Assembly: GCA_001829505.1 (NCBI GenBank)
Contig: MIBK01000012.1
Span: forward strand, 6,650-13,595
Origin: Spirochaetes bacterium RBG_16_67_19
GTDB lineage: Bacteria; Spirochaetota; Spirochaetia; SZUA-6; DRHE01
DNA length: 6,946 nucleotides
Reading direction: 5' to 3'
In this document: positions 1-6,220 of the stretch, in pieces
Layout of the letters: every line of letters begins with the position of its first letter
Numbering within the stretch: the first letter of the stretch is position 1
Position numbers and translations under genes: made by a program
The notes under the pieces: model-generated
The model's database searches: none
Told to the model about the DNA's origin: nothing
The model's input: the letters and a program-made list of their open reading frames with translations, nothing else

Positions 1-2
1 TG

Positions 3-1466
3 CGCATCGAGGGGGACCTGTGTCCGGTGTGCAAGTACCGGCTCACCGAGGAGGAGCGCTACAAGGACCATGCCGGCAACTACAAGTGGGAGGACATGCC
101 GGTGGTCGAGCTGCGCTTAAGCGAGCGCTCCCGGGTGGGGATCGGCACCTTCCAGCCCTCCGATCCCAAGAACCAGGACATCTCCGAGTTGATCGGGCAC
201 GTGGACCTGGGCAAGATCACCCAGTACGGCGAGGGGCATCCGTTGGGCTACCGCTTCGACGGGGAGCTGCAGGTCGCCAACCGCGGCCTGATCGAGTACA
301 TCGAAATCCTCAAGACCGACATCAAGTTCCACTACGTGCTGATCACCGTGGCCCAGGAGCAGCTGATCAAGGCCCCCGGTTTCCCCCAGTCCTATATCGA
401 CACGGTGATCTTGAGCCACACCAACGAGACGGAGTTCCAGAAGTTCAAGGCCAACAAGGAGAACGAGGCGCTGCACGACCGCATGTACCCGGTGTTCGTG
501 CCCTACAACCTGCGCCTGCGCGACGAGGTGGCCATCTACCGCAAGCTCATCGAGCGCAGCGAGTTCCACCAGAAGGTGCACATCGCCCCCTTCGCCCTGG
601 AGGCCGCGGCGCTTTTCGCCGTGATGAGCCGCCTGAAGCCCTCTTCCGGCGGCATGGAGGAGCTCAAGAAGGCCCACTACTACAACGGGGAGGTGGTGCG
701 GGAGAAGGAGAAGGACCCGGTGAACGCCAAGAAGCTGATGCTGGAGGGCAGGGAGAAGGGCGAAGGCCTGTCCGGGGCCAGCCCGCGCTTCGTGATGAAC
801 GCCCTCAACATCTCCCTGGGCGACGCCCACGGCGGCTGCGTCAACCCGGTGGACATCATCCGCTCGCTGAAGCACCAGTTCGAGCACCACATCGGCTTCA
901 GCGACGAGGACCAGGTCCGCTTTCCCCAGCTCCTGCTGGGCGAGAAGAACAGCGTCCTGGCCGAGTACCGGGAGCGGGCCAGGAAGGAGGTCAACCGGGC
1001 GTTCCTGTACGCCTACGAGGACCAGGCCCAGGCCCTGTTCGACAACTACATGAAGCACGCCACCGCCTTCTGCCTGCGCCGCAAGCTGGTCGACCCGGTG
1101 ACCCGCGAGGAGCAGGAGCCCGACGAGAAGCTGATGCGCTCGATCGAGGAGATGATCGGCATCCCCGAGGGGGCCAAGAGCGAGTTCCGGCAGGGGCTGT
1201 TCGTCTTCAAATCCGACGCCCTGGAGCGCGGGGACAGCTTTGATTTCAAGAACTACCCGCCCCTGCAGGAAGCCATCGAGAAGAAGCTCATCGCCGATCT
1301 GAAGAACATCGTTTCCCTGACCCTGGCGGACCGCAGCCGCCGGGACCCCAAGACCGCGGAGCGCAAGCAGGAGGCGGTGGCCAAGCTGCTGGACCGGGGC
1401 TATTGCCCGCTTTGCGCCGAGGCCCTCCTGGAGTTCGTGGGCGAGATGCTGCGCAAGGAGGAGTAG
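3..1466 (+). CDS. prkA: PrkA-family AAA+ serine protein kinase, 5' end outside the window
   Basis: About 487 C-terminal residues are visible, running in from the left edge with no start codon; the family is usually about 640-690 aa, so the Walker A region is missing. PrkA (E. coli YeaG) couples an AAA+ ATPase module to a C-terminal domain (PF06798) described as a serine kinase; a protease role has also been proposed in Bacillus. What is seen: the NRGLIEYIEILK segment typical of PrkA (from nt 279), then SHTNETEFQKFK and DRMYPVFVPYNLRLRDE, which match the PrkA AAA+ core, then the SPRFVMNAL sensor-2-like segment (from nt 780), and a helical, charged C-terminal domain. A CPVC pair (nt 21-32) and a second CPLC pair close to the C-terminus (nt 1404-1415) are present. 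It is the upstream gene of a coupled operon with yeaH-like and spoVR-like genes, which supports the assignment. Family identity is very secure; substrate is unknown. Confidence 0.97.
   Translation, partial: RIEGDLCPVCKYRLTEEERYKDHAGNYKWEDMPVVELRLSERSRVGIGTFQPSDPKNQDISELIGHVDLGKITQYGEGHPLGYRFDGELQVANRGLIEYIEILKTDIKFHYVLITVAQEQLIKAPGFPQSYIDTVILSHTNETEFQKFKANKENEALHDRMYPVFVPYNLRLRDEVAIYRKLIERSEFHQKVHIAPFALEAAALFAVMSRLKPSSGGMEELKKAHYYNGEVVREKEKDPVNAKKLMLEGREKGEGLSGASPRFVMNALNISLGDAHGGCVNPVDIIRSLKHQFEHHIGFSDEDQVRFPQLLLGEKNSVLAEYRERARKEVNRAFLYAYEDQAQALFDNYMKHATAFCLRRKLVDPVTREEQEPDEKLMRSIEEMIGIPEGAKSEFRQGLFVFKSDALERGDSFDFKNYPPLQEAIEKKLIADLKNIVSLTLADRSRRDPKTAERKQEAVAKLLDRGYCPLCAEALLEFVGEMLRKEE
1455..1461 (+). 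promoter_or_regulatory. Shine-Dalgarno site AAGGAGG that fixes a TTG start
   Basis: A perfect AAGGAGG lies in the last codons of prkA, 8 nt before TTG at 1470. It decides the start of the yeaH-like gene at a non-ATG codon. It also places the ribosome site inside prkA, which suggests translational coupling. Confidence 0.85.
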
Positions 1467-1469
1467 GCC

Positions 1470-2801
1470 TTGGCGATCCTGAAGCCGGATTACGATTCCT
1501 CGCCCCGCGGCGCCGCCGATGCCGCCCGCCATCGGGAGAAGATCCGGGACGCCATTCGGGCCAACCTCCCGGAAATCATCGGCGAGGAGGCCATCATCAC
1601 CCGGGAAGGGCGGCGCCTGGTGCGCGTCCCGGTGCGGGGCTTGAAGAGCTACCACTTCATCCACAGCGACGGCCTGGAAGGGGGGTTCGGCAGCGGGCAG
1701 GGCAAGAAGGGCAGCGTGATCGGACAGCGCTCCAAGGAAGGGCGGCCGGGGCAGGCCGGGGACCAGCCCGGCATCGACTACCTGGACACCGAGATCGAGC
1801 TGGAGGCCCTCATCCAGATGATGCTCCAGGACCTGGGCCTGCCCAACCTCAAGGAAAAGCAGGCCCGGGAGACCCTCGTGCCGCAGGGCTGGAAATACGA
1901 GTCCGTCGAGAAAAGCGGCATCCGCCCGCGGCTGGACAAGCTGCGCTCGCTCAAGGAGGCGATCAAGAGGACGGAGGTGCTGGTGGGCGAGTTGGTGCGC
2001 CAGAGCGGGAAAGGCGAGGAGGAATGCCGGGATGCCCTGGAGCGGGCGCGGGGCAGCCTGCCGGAGGCCCTGCGCCTTCTGAGGGAGGGGGAGCTGCGCG
2101 AAGGGTCGGCCGGAGAGCCTCGGGCCGCAGAGGCCCCGCCCAGGCGGATTTTCCTGGACAGCCCGGACCTGCGTTTCCGGACCATCCAGCAGGACGTGGA
2201 AACACACTCCAATGCCGTGGTTCTGGCGATGATGGACGTCTCCGGCAGCATGGGCCTGCAGCAGAAATACCTGGCCCGCTCCTTTTTCTTCTGGATGGTG
2301 TCCTTCCTGCGCACCCTCTACCGCCAGGTGGAGATCCGTTTCATCGCCCATACCACGGAAGCCAGGGTGGTGGACGAGGAGGAGTTCTTCCACAAGGGGG
2401 AATCCGGAGGCACCTACTGCCACGCCGCCTACGAGCTGGCCGCCCGCCTGGTGGCCGCCGAATATCCCACCGACCGGTGGAACGTGTACCCCTTCCATTT
2501 TTCCGACGGGGAGGACTGGGCCGTGGAGCGCACGCTGCAGGCGGTGCGCGCCCTGCTGGACCAGGGAGTGGCCGCGCTGGGCTACGGCGAGATCCAGTCC
2601 GAATACTCCTCTTCGACCCTGCTGGAAAGCCTGCGCAGCGGCCTGGAGCTGGAGCTCCGGCGGTCGGAAGGCTTCGCCTGGTACGAAGGCCGCTACCGCG
2701 ACATCCCGCTGCTGGGCCTGGTCATCCGCGGCAAGGAGGATCTGTATCCCGCGCTGCGCGCCTTCCTGAAACCGGAGAAGCAGCCGTCAGGTGTGAAATG
2801 A
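1470..2801 (+). CDS. yeaH: YeaH/YhbH-family (DUF444) protein with VWA-like MIDAS motif
   Basis: 443 aa, TTG start chosen for the ideal Shine-Dalgarno 8 nt upstream and because the product then begins with the usual family N-terminus (MAILKPDYDSS). Members are the standard partner of PrkA; the biochemical role is not established. Visible: the N-terminal RHREKIRDAIRANLPEII segment; a Gly/Lys-rich stretch (GKKGSVIGQ); the family block PGIDYLDTEIELEAL and LGLPNLKEK; then the VWA-like fold with MIDAS DVSGS (D256, S258, S260), a later candidate Thr in ESGGTYC (T315), and FSDGEDW around D346. These residues predict binding of a divalent cation and of a partner protein. Length is close to E. coli YeaH (427 aa). 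Between the KEAIKR segment and the VWA core is a variable insert; here residues ~170-206 resemble the EF-Ts UBA-like domain. The stop codon overlaps the spoVR-like start (ATGA). Confidence 0.95.
   Translation: MAILKPDYDSSPRGAADAARHREKIRDAIRANLPEIIGEEAIITREGRRLVRVPVRGLKSYHFIHSDGLEGGFGSGQGKKGSVIGQRSKEGRPGQAGDQPGIDYLDTEIELEALIQMMLQDLGLPNLKEKQARETLVPQGWKYESVEKSGIRPRLDKLRSLKEAIKRTEVLVGELVRQSGKGEEECRDALERARGSLPEALRLLREGELREGSAGEPRAAEAPPRRIFLDSPDLRFRTIQQDVETHSNAVVLAMMDVSGSMGLQQKYLARSFFFWMVSFLRTLYRQVEIRFIAHTTEARVVDEEEFFHKGESGGTYCHAAYELAARLVAAEYPTDRWNVYPFHFSDGEDWAVERTLQAVRALLDQGVAALGYGEIQSEYSSSTLLESLRSGLELELRRSEGFAWYEGRYRDIPLLGLVIRGKEDLYPALRAFLKPEKQPSGVK
1977..2087 (+). other. UBA/EF-Ts-N-like segment within the YeaH-like protein
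   Basis: Residues ~170-206 read ELVRQSGKGEEECRDALERA followed by RGSLPEALRLLRE. By eye this follows the pattern of the EF-Ts N-terminal UBA-like domain: L-R-x-x-(T/S)-G-x-G, then Cys, then AL-x-x-A-x-G-x-x-x-x-A-x-x-x-LR. It would form a compact three-helix bundle of about 40 residues, followed by an Ala/Pro/Arg-rich linker (residues ~207-228) before the VWA-like core. The match is by memory of the family consensus, not by a profile search. Confidence 0.6.
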
Positions 2802-4288
2802 GCGCCGCCGAGCTGGCCCGCCTGGCGCGGGCCGAAGAGCGCATCCTCGAGCTGGCCGCGGGATTGGGCCTGAGCTTCCTGCCCCAGGAGTTTGACGTGG
2901 TCTCCGAGCAGAAAATGCTGGAAATCATGGCCTACCGGCTGCCGGTCAATTTCTCCCACTGGAGCTTCGGGCGGGATTTCGAGATCGAACGCACGCGCCA
3001 CGAGCACGGCTACGCGGTGCCCTACGAGGTCGTGTTCAACAGCGACCCGGTGCGGGCCTATCTCATGGAGAGCAATCCCTATCCGATCCAGGTGTTGGTG
3101 ATGGCCCACGTATACGCCCACAACGACTTCATGAAGAACAACCGGCACTTCCAGCACAGCCGCCGGGACATGATCGGCCTGGCCTCGGAAGCCGCCTCCC
3201 GTTTCCGGCAGTACGAGCAGGACTACGGGCGCGAGCAGGTCGAGAGAATCATCGACGCCGGCTTCAGCCTGCAGTGGGACCTCGACCCCGAGGAGCCAAT
3301 GCACCGGGAAAGCGAGAGGGGAACCCGGGAGCGCCTGTTCGGCTGGGCGCGGGAGTCCCCGCCGGAAGGCAGCTTCAGCGACCTGCTGCCCACGCCCGCT
3401 CCCGTGAGCACGGAGCGGAAACGGGAGCTGCGGTTGAAGACTCCGCCGGCACCCACGCTGGACCTGTTGGGCTACATCATCGAGCATTCGCCGCGCCCGC
3501 TGGCCGCCTGGGAGAAGGATATCCTGGGGGTGATCAAGTCCCAGGCGCTGTACTTCCTGCCCTACCGGCGAACCAAGATCATGAACGAGGGCTGGGCCAC
3601 CTATTGGCACGAGCGGATCATGCAGCGCTTGTTCCAGGAGGGCTTCCTCTCCAGCGAGGAGCACGGCTTCTACAACCTGTACAACGCCCGGGTCAAGGCG
3701 CACCTGCCCCGCCAGCTCAACCCGTACCTGCTAGGCTTCGCCCTTTTCAAGGACCTGAAGCAACGGTGGGACAAGGGACGCCATGGGGCGGCCTACGAGG
3801 AGCTGGAGGAGCAACGGCAGCGCGAAGCCTGGGACCTGGCCTCCGGGCAGGGCACCGCCAAGCTGTTCGAGGTGCGGCGCACTTACATGGACTGGTTTTT
3901 CCTGGAAGAGTTCTTGAGCCGGGAGCTGATGGAGGAGCTGGAGCTGTACCTCTTCCTGGAAAAGGACCAGGGCGCGCATTACGACACGGTCGTGGAGGAG
4001 ACCGACTGGCGGACGGTGAAGCGCCTGCTGGTGCGCAGCCTGATGAACTCGGGGGTGCCCCGGGTGCGGGTGGTGGACGGCAACTACCGCGACAGCCTGC
4101 AGCTCTACCTGGCCCACGAGTTCGAAGGGCTGCCCCTGCAGGAGGATTACTGCCTGCGCACCCTGCAGCACATCCACCAGCTGTGGAAGCGCCCGGTTCT
4201 GCTGGAATCCCGGCAGCAGGAGGGGGAGCGGATGCAGCGCAAACTGTTCATCGCGGACGGGAGCGGCGTACGGGTGAACCTGGACTAA
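2798..4288 (+). CDS. spoVR: SpoVR-family protein
   Basis: 496 aa, ATG start overlapping the yeaH-like stop by 4 nt (ATGA), with a partial AGGTG ribosome site just upstream. The family includes Bacillus SpoVR (spore cortex phenotype) and E. coli YcgB; the molecular function is unknown. What is seen: the N-terminal domain with HWSFGRDFE and YEVVFNSDPVRAYL; the hallmark MAHVYAHNDFMKNN (residues 102-115; H104, H108 and D110 could be ligand residues); a low-complexity linker around residues 168-218; then IMNEGWATYWHERI (M262 to I274), another family signature; and the C-terminal GNYRDSL...LYLAHEFEG and LWKRPVLLE block that ends SpoVR proteins. The length agrees with Bacillus (468 aa) and E. coli (510 aa) members. 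The 3' end overlaps the convergent MFS gene by 41 nt. No signal peptide or membrane segment is seen, so a cytoplasmic location is inferred. Confidence 0.96.
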   Translation: MSAAELARLARAEERILELAAGLGLSFLPQEFDVVSEQKMLEIMAYRLPVNFSHWSFGRDFEIERTRHEHGYAVPYEVVFNSDPVRAYLMESNPYPIQVLVMAHVYAHNDFMKNNRHFQHSRRDMIGLASEAASRFRQYEQDYGREQVERIIDAGFSLQWDLDPEEPMHRESERGTRERLFGWARESPPEGSFSDLLPTPAPVSTERKRELRLKTPPAPTLDLLGYIIEHSPRPLAAWEKDILGVIKSQALYFLPYRRTKIMNEGWATYWHERIMQRLFQEGFLSSEEHGFYNLYNARVKAHLPRQLNPYLLGFALFKDLKQRWDKGRHGAAYEELEEQRQREAWDLASGQGTAKLFEVRRTYMDWFFLEEFLSRELMEELELYLFLEKDQGAHYDTVVEETDWRTVKRLLVRSLMNSGVPRVRVVDGNYRDSLQLYLAHEFEGLPLQEDYCLRTLQHIHQLWKRPVLLESRQQEGERMQRKLFIADGSGVRVNLD

Positions 4289-5510
4289 GAGGGGAGGCCC
4301 GCAGGGAGGCCTGCATCACCAGCAGGACCGCCAGCATCAGGGCCAGCAGGGGCAGGTTGAGCAGGTTGAGCGCCTTCCAGCCCAGGCCGAACAGGGCCGT
4401 GCCCGAGAGCAGGGAGGCGGCGGCCTGAAAGCCGAACACCAGAAGATCGTTCACTCCCTGCACCTGGAAGCGCTCCTCCGGCCGGTACGACCGGGTCAGC
4501 AGGGTCGTTCCGCCCAGGAAAAGGAAGTTCCAACCCAGCCCGAGGAGCACCAGCGCCGTCCAATAGTGCGGCAGCCGGCCGCCCAGAAGCGTCACCCCGG
4601 AGCTGGCGGCCAGCAGCAGGACTCCCAGCAGCATCACCCGCCCCAGGCCTAGCCGGCCGAGCAGGAAGCCCGTGAAGAACGACGGCAGGTACATGGCCAC
4701 GATGTGGCTCTGGATCACGAATCCGGCCTGGTTCACGCTGTGGTGGTCCAGCACGTGCATGCTCACCGGGGCCGCCGTCATGCTGAAGGTCATCACGGCG
4801 AAGGAGACGATCCCGGCCAGCAGGGCCGCCAGCGCCTGCGGCTGGGCCAGTATGGCCCGCAGGGATCGTGCCGCTTCGGGCTGCTGGCTCGCATCGGGCT
4901 GCCGCGCCGGTTCGAGCGGTCGCGCCGCCGGTCGGGGGTCCCGCAGGAAGAACAACAGCGGTGCGCAGGCCGCGTACAGGAAGGCGGCCAGGAGAAACGA
5001 GCCGGCGAACGGAGCCGCGGCGAACCAGTCCTTTCCCAGCCGGCCGAGCAGCGGGCCCAGCAGGCCCGCTACCACCCCTCCGGCCAGGACCAGCGAAACG
5101 GCCTTGCCCGCCCGGGCCTCGTCGGCGCTTTCCGCGGCGGCGAAGCGGTACTGGTTCACGAAGGCGCCGTTGGCCCCGATCAGGGCCGTGGCGGCGCACA
5201 GCAGGAGGAAACTGTCACGGGCCATGGCCAGGGCTCCGAGGCCGGAGGCCACAATGGCCAGCGCCGCGCCCAGGAGAAACCCCGGGCGCCGGCCGATGCG
5301 CTTCATGAGCAGGGCGGCCGGGGCGCTGCTGGCGGCCAGACCGACCACCATGGCCGCCACTGGCAGCGTCGACCAGGCCGGCGATGGAGCAAGGCGGGAG
5401 CCGACGATGCCCCCCACCAGCACGACCATGGAGACTCCGGCGCTGCCCAGAGCCTGGCCGCTGGAAAGCAGCAGCAGGTTGCGAAGATCCAGGCCGTCGG
5501 CAATGGCCAC
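4248..5510 (-). CDS. MFS transporter, 12 transmembrane segments
   Basis: 420 aa from a GTG start 5 nt after the stop of the upstream thioredoxin-fold gene. GTG is preferred because the next in-frame ATG would remove most of TM1; no clear Shine-Dalgarno is seen, so translation may be coupled to the upstream gene. Twelve hydrophobic segments are visible at about residues 12-36, 48-69, 77-96, 100-120, 138-156, 166-189, 226-250, 265-288, 291-310, 316-338, 352-376 and 381-400, with a long cytoplasmic Pro/Ala/Gln-rich loop (190-224) between the two six-helix halves. KRIGRRPG (70-77) after TM2 is the MFS loop 2-3 motif A, and SFFTGFLLGRLG after TM8 is its second-half counterpart. The TAAPVSMH...VIQSH...SFFTG signature belongs to an uncharacterised MFS group. 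Substrate unknown; efflux is possible. The Arg-rich tail overlaps spoVR antisense by 41 nt. Confidence 0.92.
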   Translation of the reverse strand: MAIADGLDLRNLLLLSSGQALGSAGVSMVVLVGGIVGSRLAPSPAWSTLPVAAMVVGLAASSAPAALLMKRIGRRPGFLLGAALAIVASGLGALAMARDSFLLLCAATALIGANGAFVNQYRFAAAESADEARAGKAVSLVLAGGVVAGLLGPLLGRLGKDWFAAAPFAGSFLLAAFLYAACAPLLFFLRDPRPAARPLEPARQPDASQQPEAARSLRAILAQPQALAALLAGIVSFAVMTFSMTAAPVSMHVLDHHSVNQAGFVIQSHIVAMYLPSFFTGFLLGRLGLGRVMLLGVLLLAASSGVTLLGGRLPHYWTALVLLGLGWNFLFLGGTTLLTRSYRPEERFQVQGVNDLLVFGFQAAASLLSGTALFGLGWKALNLLNLPLLALMLAVLLVMQASLRASPLSPGSPVRRSRPR

Positions 5511-5515
5511 AAATG

Positions 5516-6094
5516 CTATTTGTAGTAGTCCGGCTCGTGGCCCGGTTTCCACTTGATGTTGCAGCCCAGGCTGGGCCTTTGCGCCGTGCTCACCCGGTCC
5601 CCCGCCAGGGTGGCGCTCACCGCCTCCAGCAGGTCCTTGCCGGTTACGGGTTTGCCGTTTCCCGGGCGGCTGCCGTCCATCTGCCCGCGATAGACCAGGC
5701 GGCGGCCGGCGTCGAAGAGGAAGAAGTCCGGGGTGCAGGCGGCCCGATAGGCCTTGGCCGCGTCCTGGGACTCGTCGTACAGGTAGGGGAAGCTGAAGCC
5801 GGCGCTGCGGGCCACCTCGGCCATGCGCCCGGGGGCGTCCGCGGGGTAGGCCCCGGCGTCGTTGGCGCTGATGCCCACCACGGCTGTTCCCCGGGACTGC
5901 AGGTCCCTGGCCAGCTCCACGAAGCGCGGGAGCACGTGCTTCACGTAGGGGCAATGGTTGCACATAAAGACGACCAGCAGGGCCCGGGAGCCGGCGAAGT
6001 CCTCCAGGCTCACCATCTTGCCGTCGACGCTCGGAAGGCGGAACCCCGGGGCCTTGGTGCCCAGGGCCAGCATGGTGGAAGCGGTTTCTGCCAT
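5516..6094 (-). CDS. Peroxiredoxin-like / thioredoxin-fold (AhpC/TSA-type) protein
   Basis: 192 aa, ATG start. The sequence has the order of the PRX-like1 group of thioredoxin-fold proteins: GTKAPGFRLPSVDGK entry strand, VVFMCNHCPYVK with a CxxC-type centre (C45, C48), VVGISAND, YLYDESQDAAKAY, CTPDFFLFD (C120 followed by T121-P122, the likely cis-Pro), LVYRGQMDGS, and a C-terminal RPSLGCNIKWK with a further Cys (C178). A thiol-dependent reductase or peroxidase role is likely; the substrate is not known. No signal peptide or N-terminal anchor is visible, so the product is probably cytoplasmic. No good Shine-Dalgarno precedes the ATG; an alternative start at Met8 would not remove any domain. 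It is the first gene of a two-gene unit with the MFS transporter (5 nt apart), transcribed away from the divergent promoter near 6168. Confidence 0.93.
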   Translation of the reverse strand: MAETASTMLALGTKAPGFRLPSVDGKMVSLEDFAGSRALLVVFMCNHCPYVKHVLPRFVELARDLQSRGTAVVGISANDAGAYPADAPGRMAEVARSAGFSFPYLYDESQDAAKAYRAACTPDFFLFDAGRRLVYRGQMDGSRPGNGKPVTGKDLLEAVSATLAGDRVSTAQRPSLGCNIKWKPGHEPDYYK

Positions 6095-6131
6095 GAACGA
6101 AAGATAACGCTATCCGCCGCCTCGGCCAACC

Positions 6132-6158
6132 GGCCCGCGAATTCGCGTTTCGCGGGCC
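6132..6158. repeat. 10-bp inverted repeat with nested 12-bp palindrome, candidate operator
   Basis: GGCCCGCGAA (6132-6141) and TTCGCGGGCC (6149-6158) are perfect reverse complements separated by 7 nt. The first arm also forms part of a perfect palindrome, CGCGAATTCGCG (6136-6147). It sits between the divergent thioredoxin-fold gene and the + strand promoter, about 10 nt upstream of the -35 hexamer. No T-tract follows on either strand, so a terminator is unlikely; a regulator-binding site is possible. Confidence 0.5.
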
Positions 6159-6167
6159 CAAATGCGT

Positions 6168-6196
6168 TTGACAGCAGGCCCCCTGTCCGCTACCAT
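6168..6196 (+). promoter_or_regulatory. Sigma70-type promoter
   Basis: A perfect -35 hexamer TTGACA (6168-6173) is followed by the optimal 17-nt spacer and TACCAT (6191-6196, 4 of 6 to TATAAT). Transcription should begin near 6203, just ahead of the ORF with a lipoprotein-type leader (TTG 6206 or ATG 6221). The unusual AT content around it in a GC-rich window adds weight. Confidence 0.6.
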
Positions 6197-6220
6197 GCAA
6201 GCAGTTTGCAGAAACTGATC

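Noticed and set aside
117..2498. A 793-codon open frame antisense to prkA and the yeaH-like gene.
   Set aside because: Composition is His/Leu/Val/Gln-rich with no domain, as expected for the antisense of GC-rich codons; the + strand encodes two clear conserved families.
1404..4288. Extending the spoVR frame upstream to give a 961-aa protein.
   Set aside because: The upstream part is a Gly/Arg/Pro-rich shadow of the yeaH-like gene; the family N-terminus begins at ATG 2798.
4301..4314. GC-rich hairpin GCAGG-GAGG-CCTGC just after the spoVR stop, as a terminator.
   Set aside because: Only a 5-bp stem, no T-tract on either strand, and it lies inside the MFS coding sequence.
4352..4369. Tandem 9-bp repeat GCAGGTTGA.
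   Set aside because: It encodes the Leu/Asn-rich LNLLNL of the last MFS helix and is readily explained by codon repetition.
4672..5556. Long + strand open frames opposite the MFS gene.
   Set aside because: Arg/Ala/Pro-rich translation without recognisable motifs; antisense shadow of a 12-TM protein.
4248..6200. Reading the MFS gene as a 650-aa fusion with an N-terminal extension.
   Set aside because: The extension is an out-of-frame shadow of the thioredoxin-fold gene, which has a well-conserved product of its own in a different frame; the transporter begins at GTG 5510.
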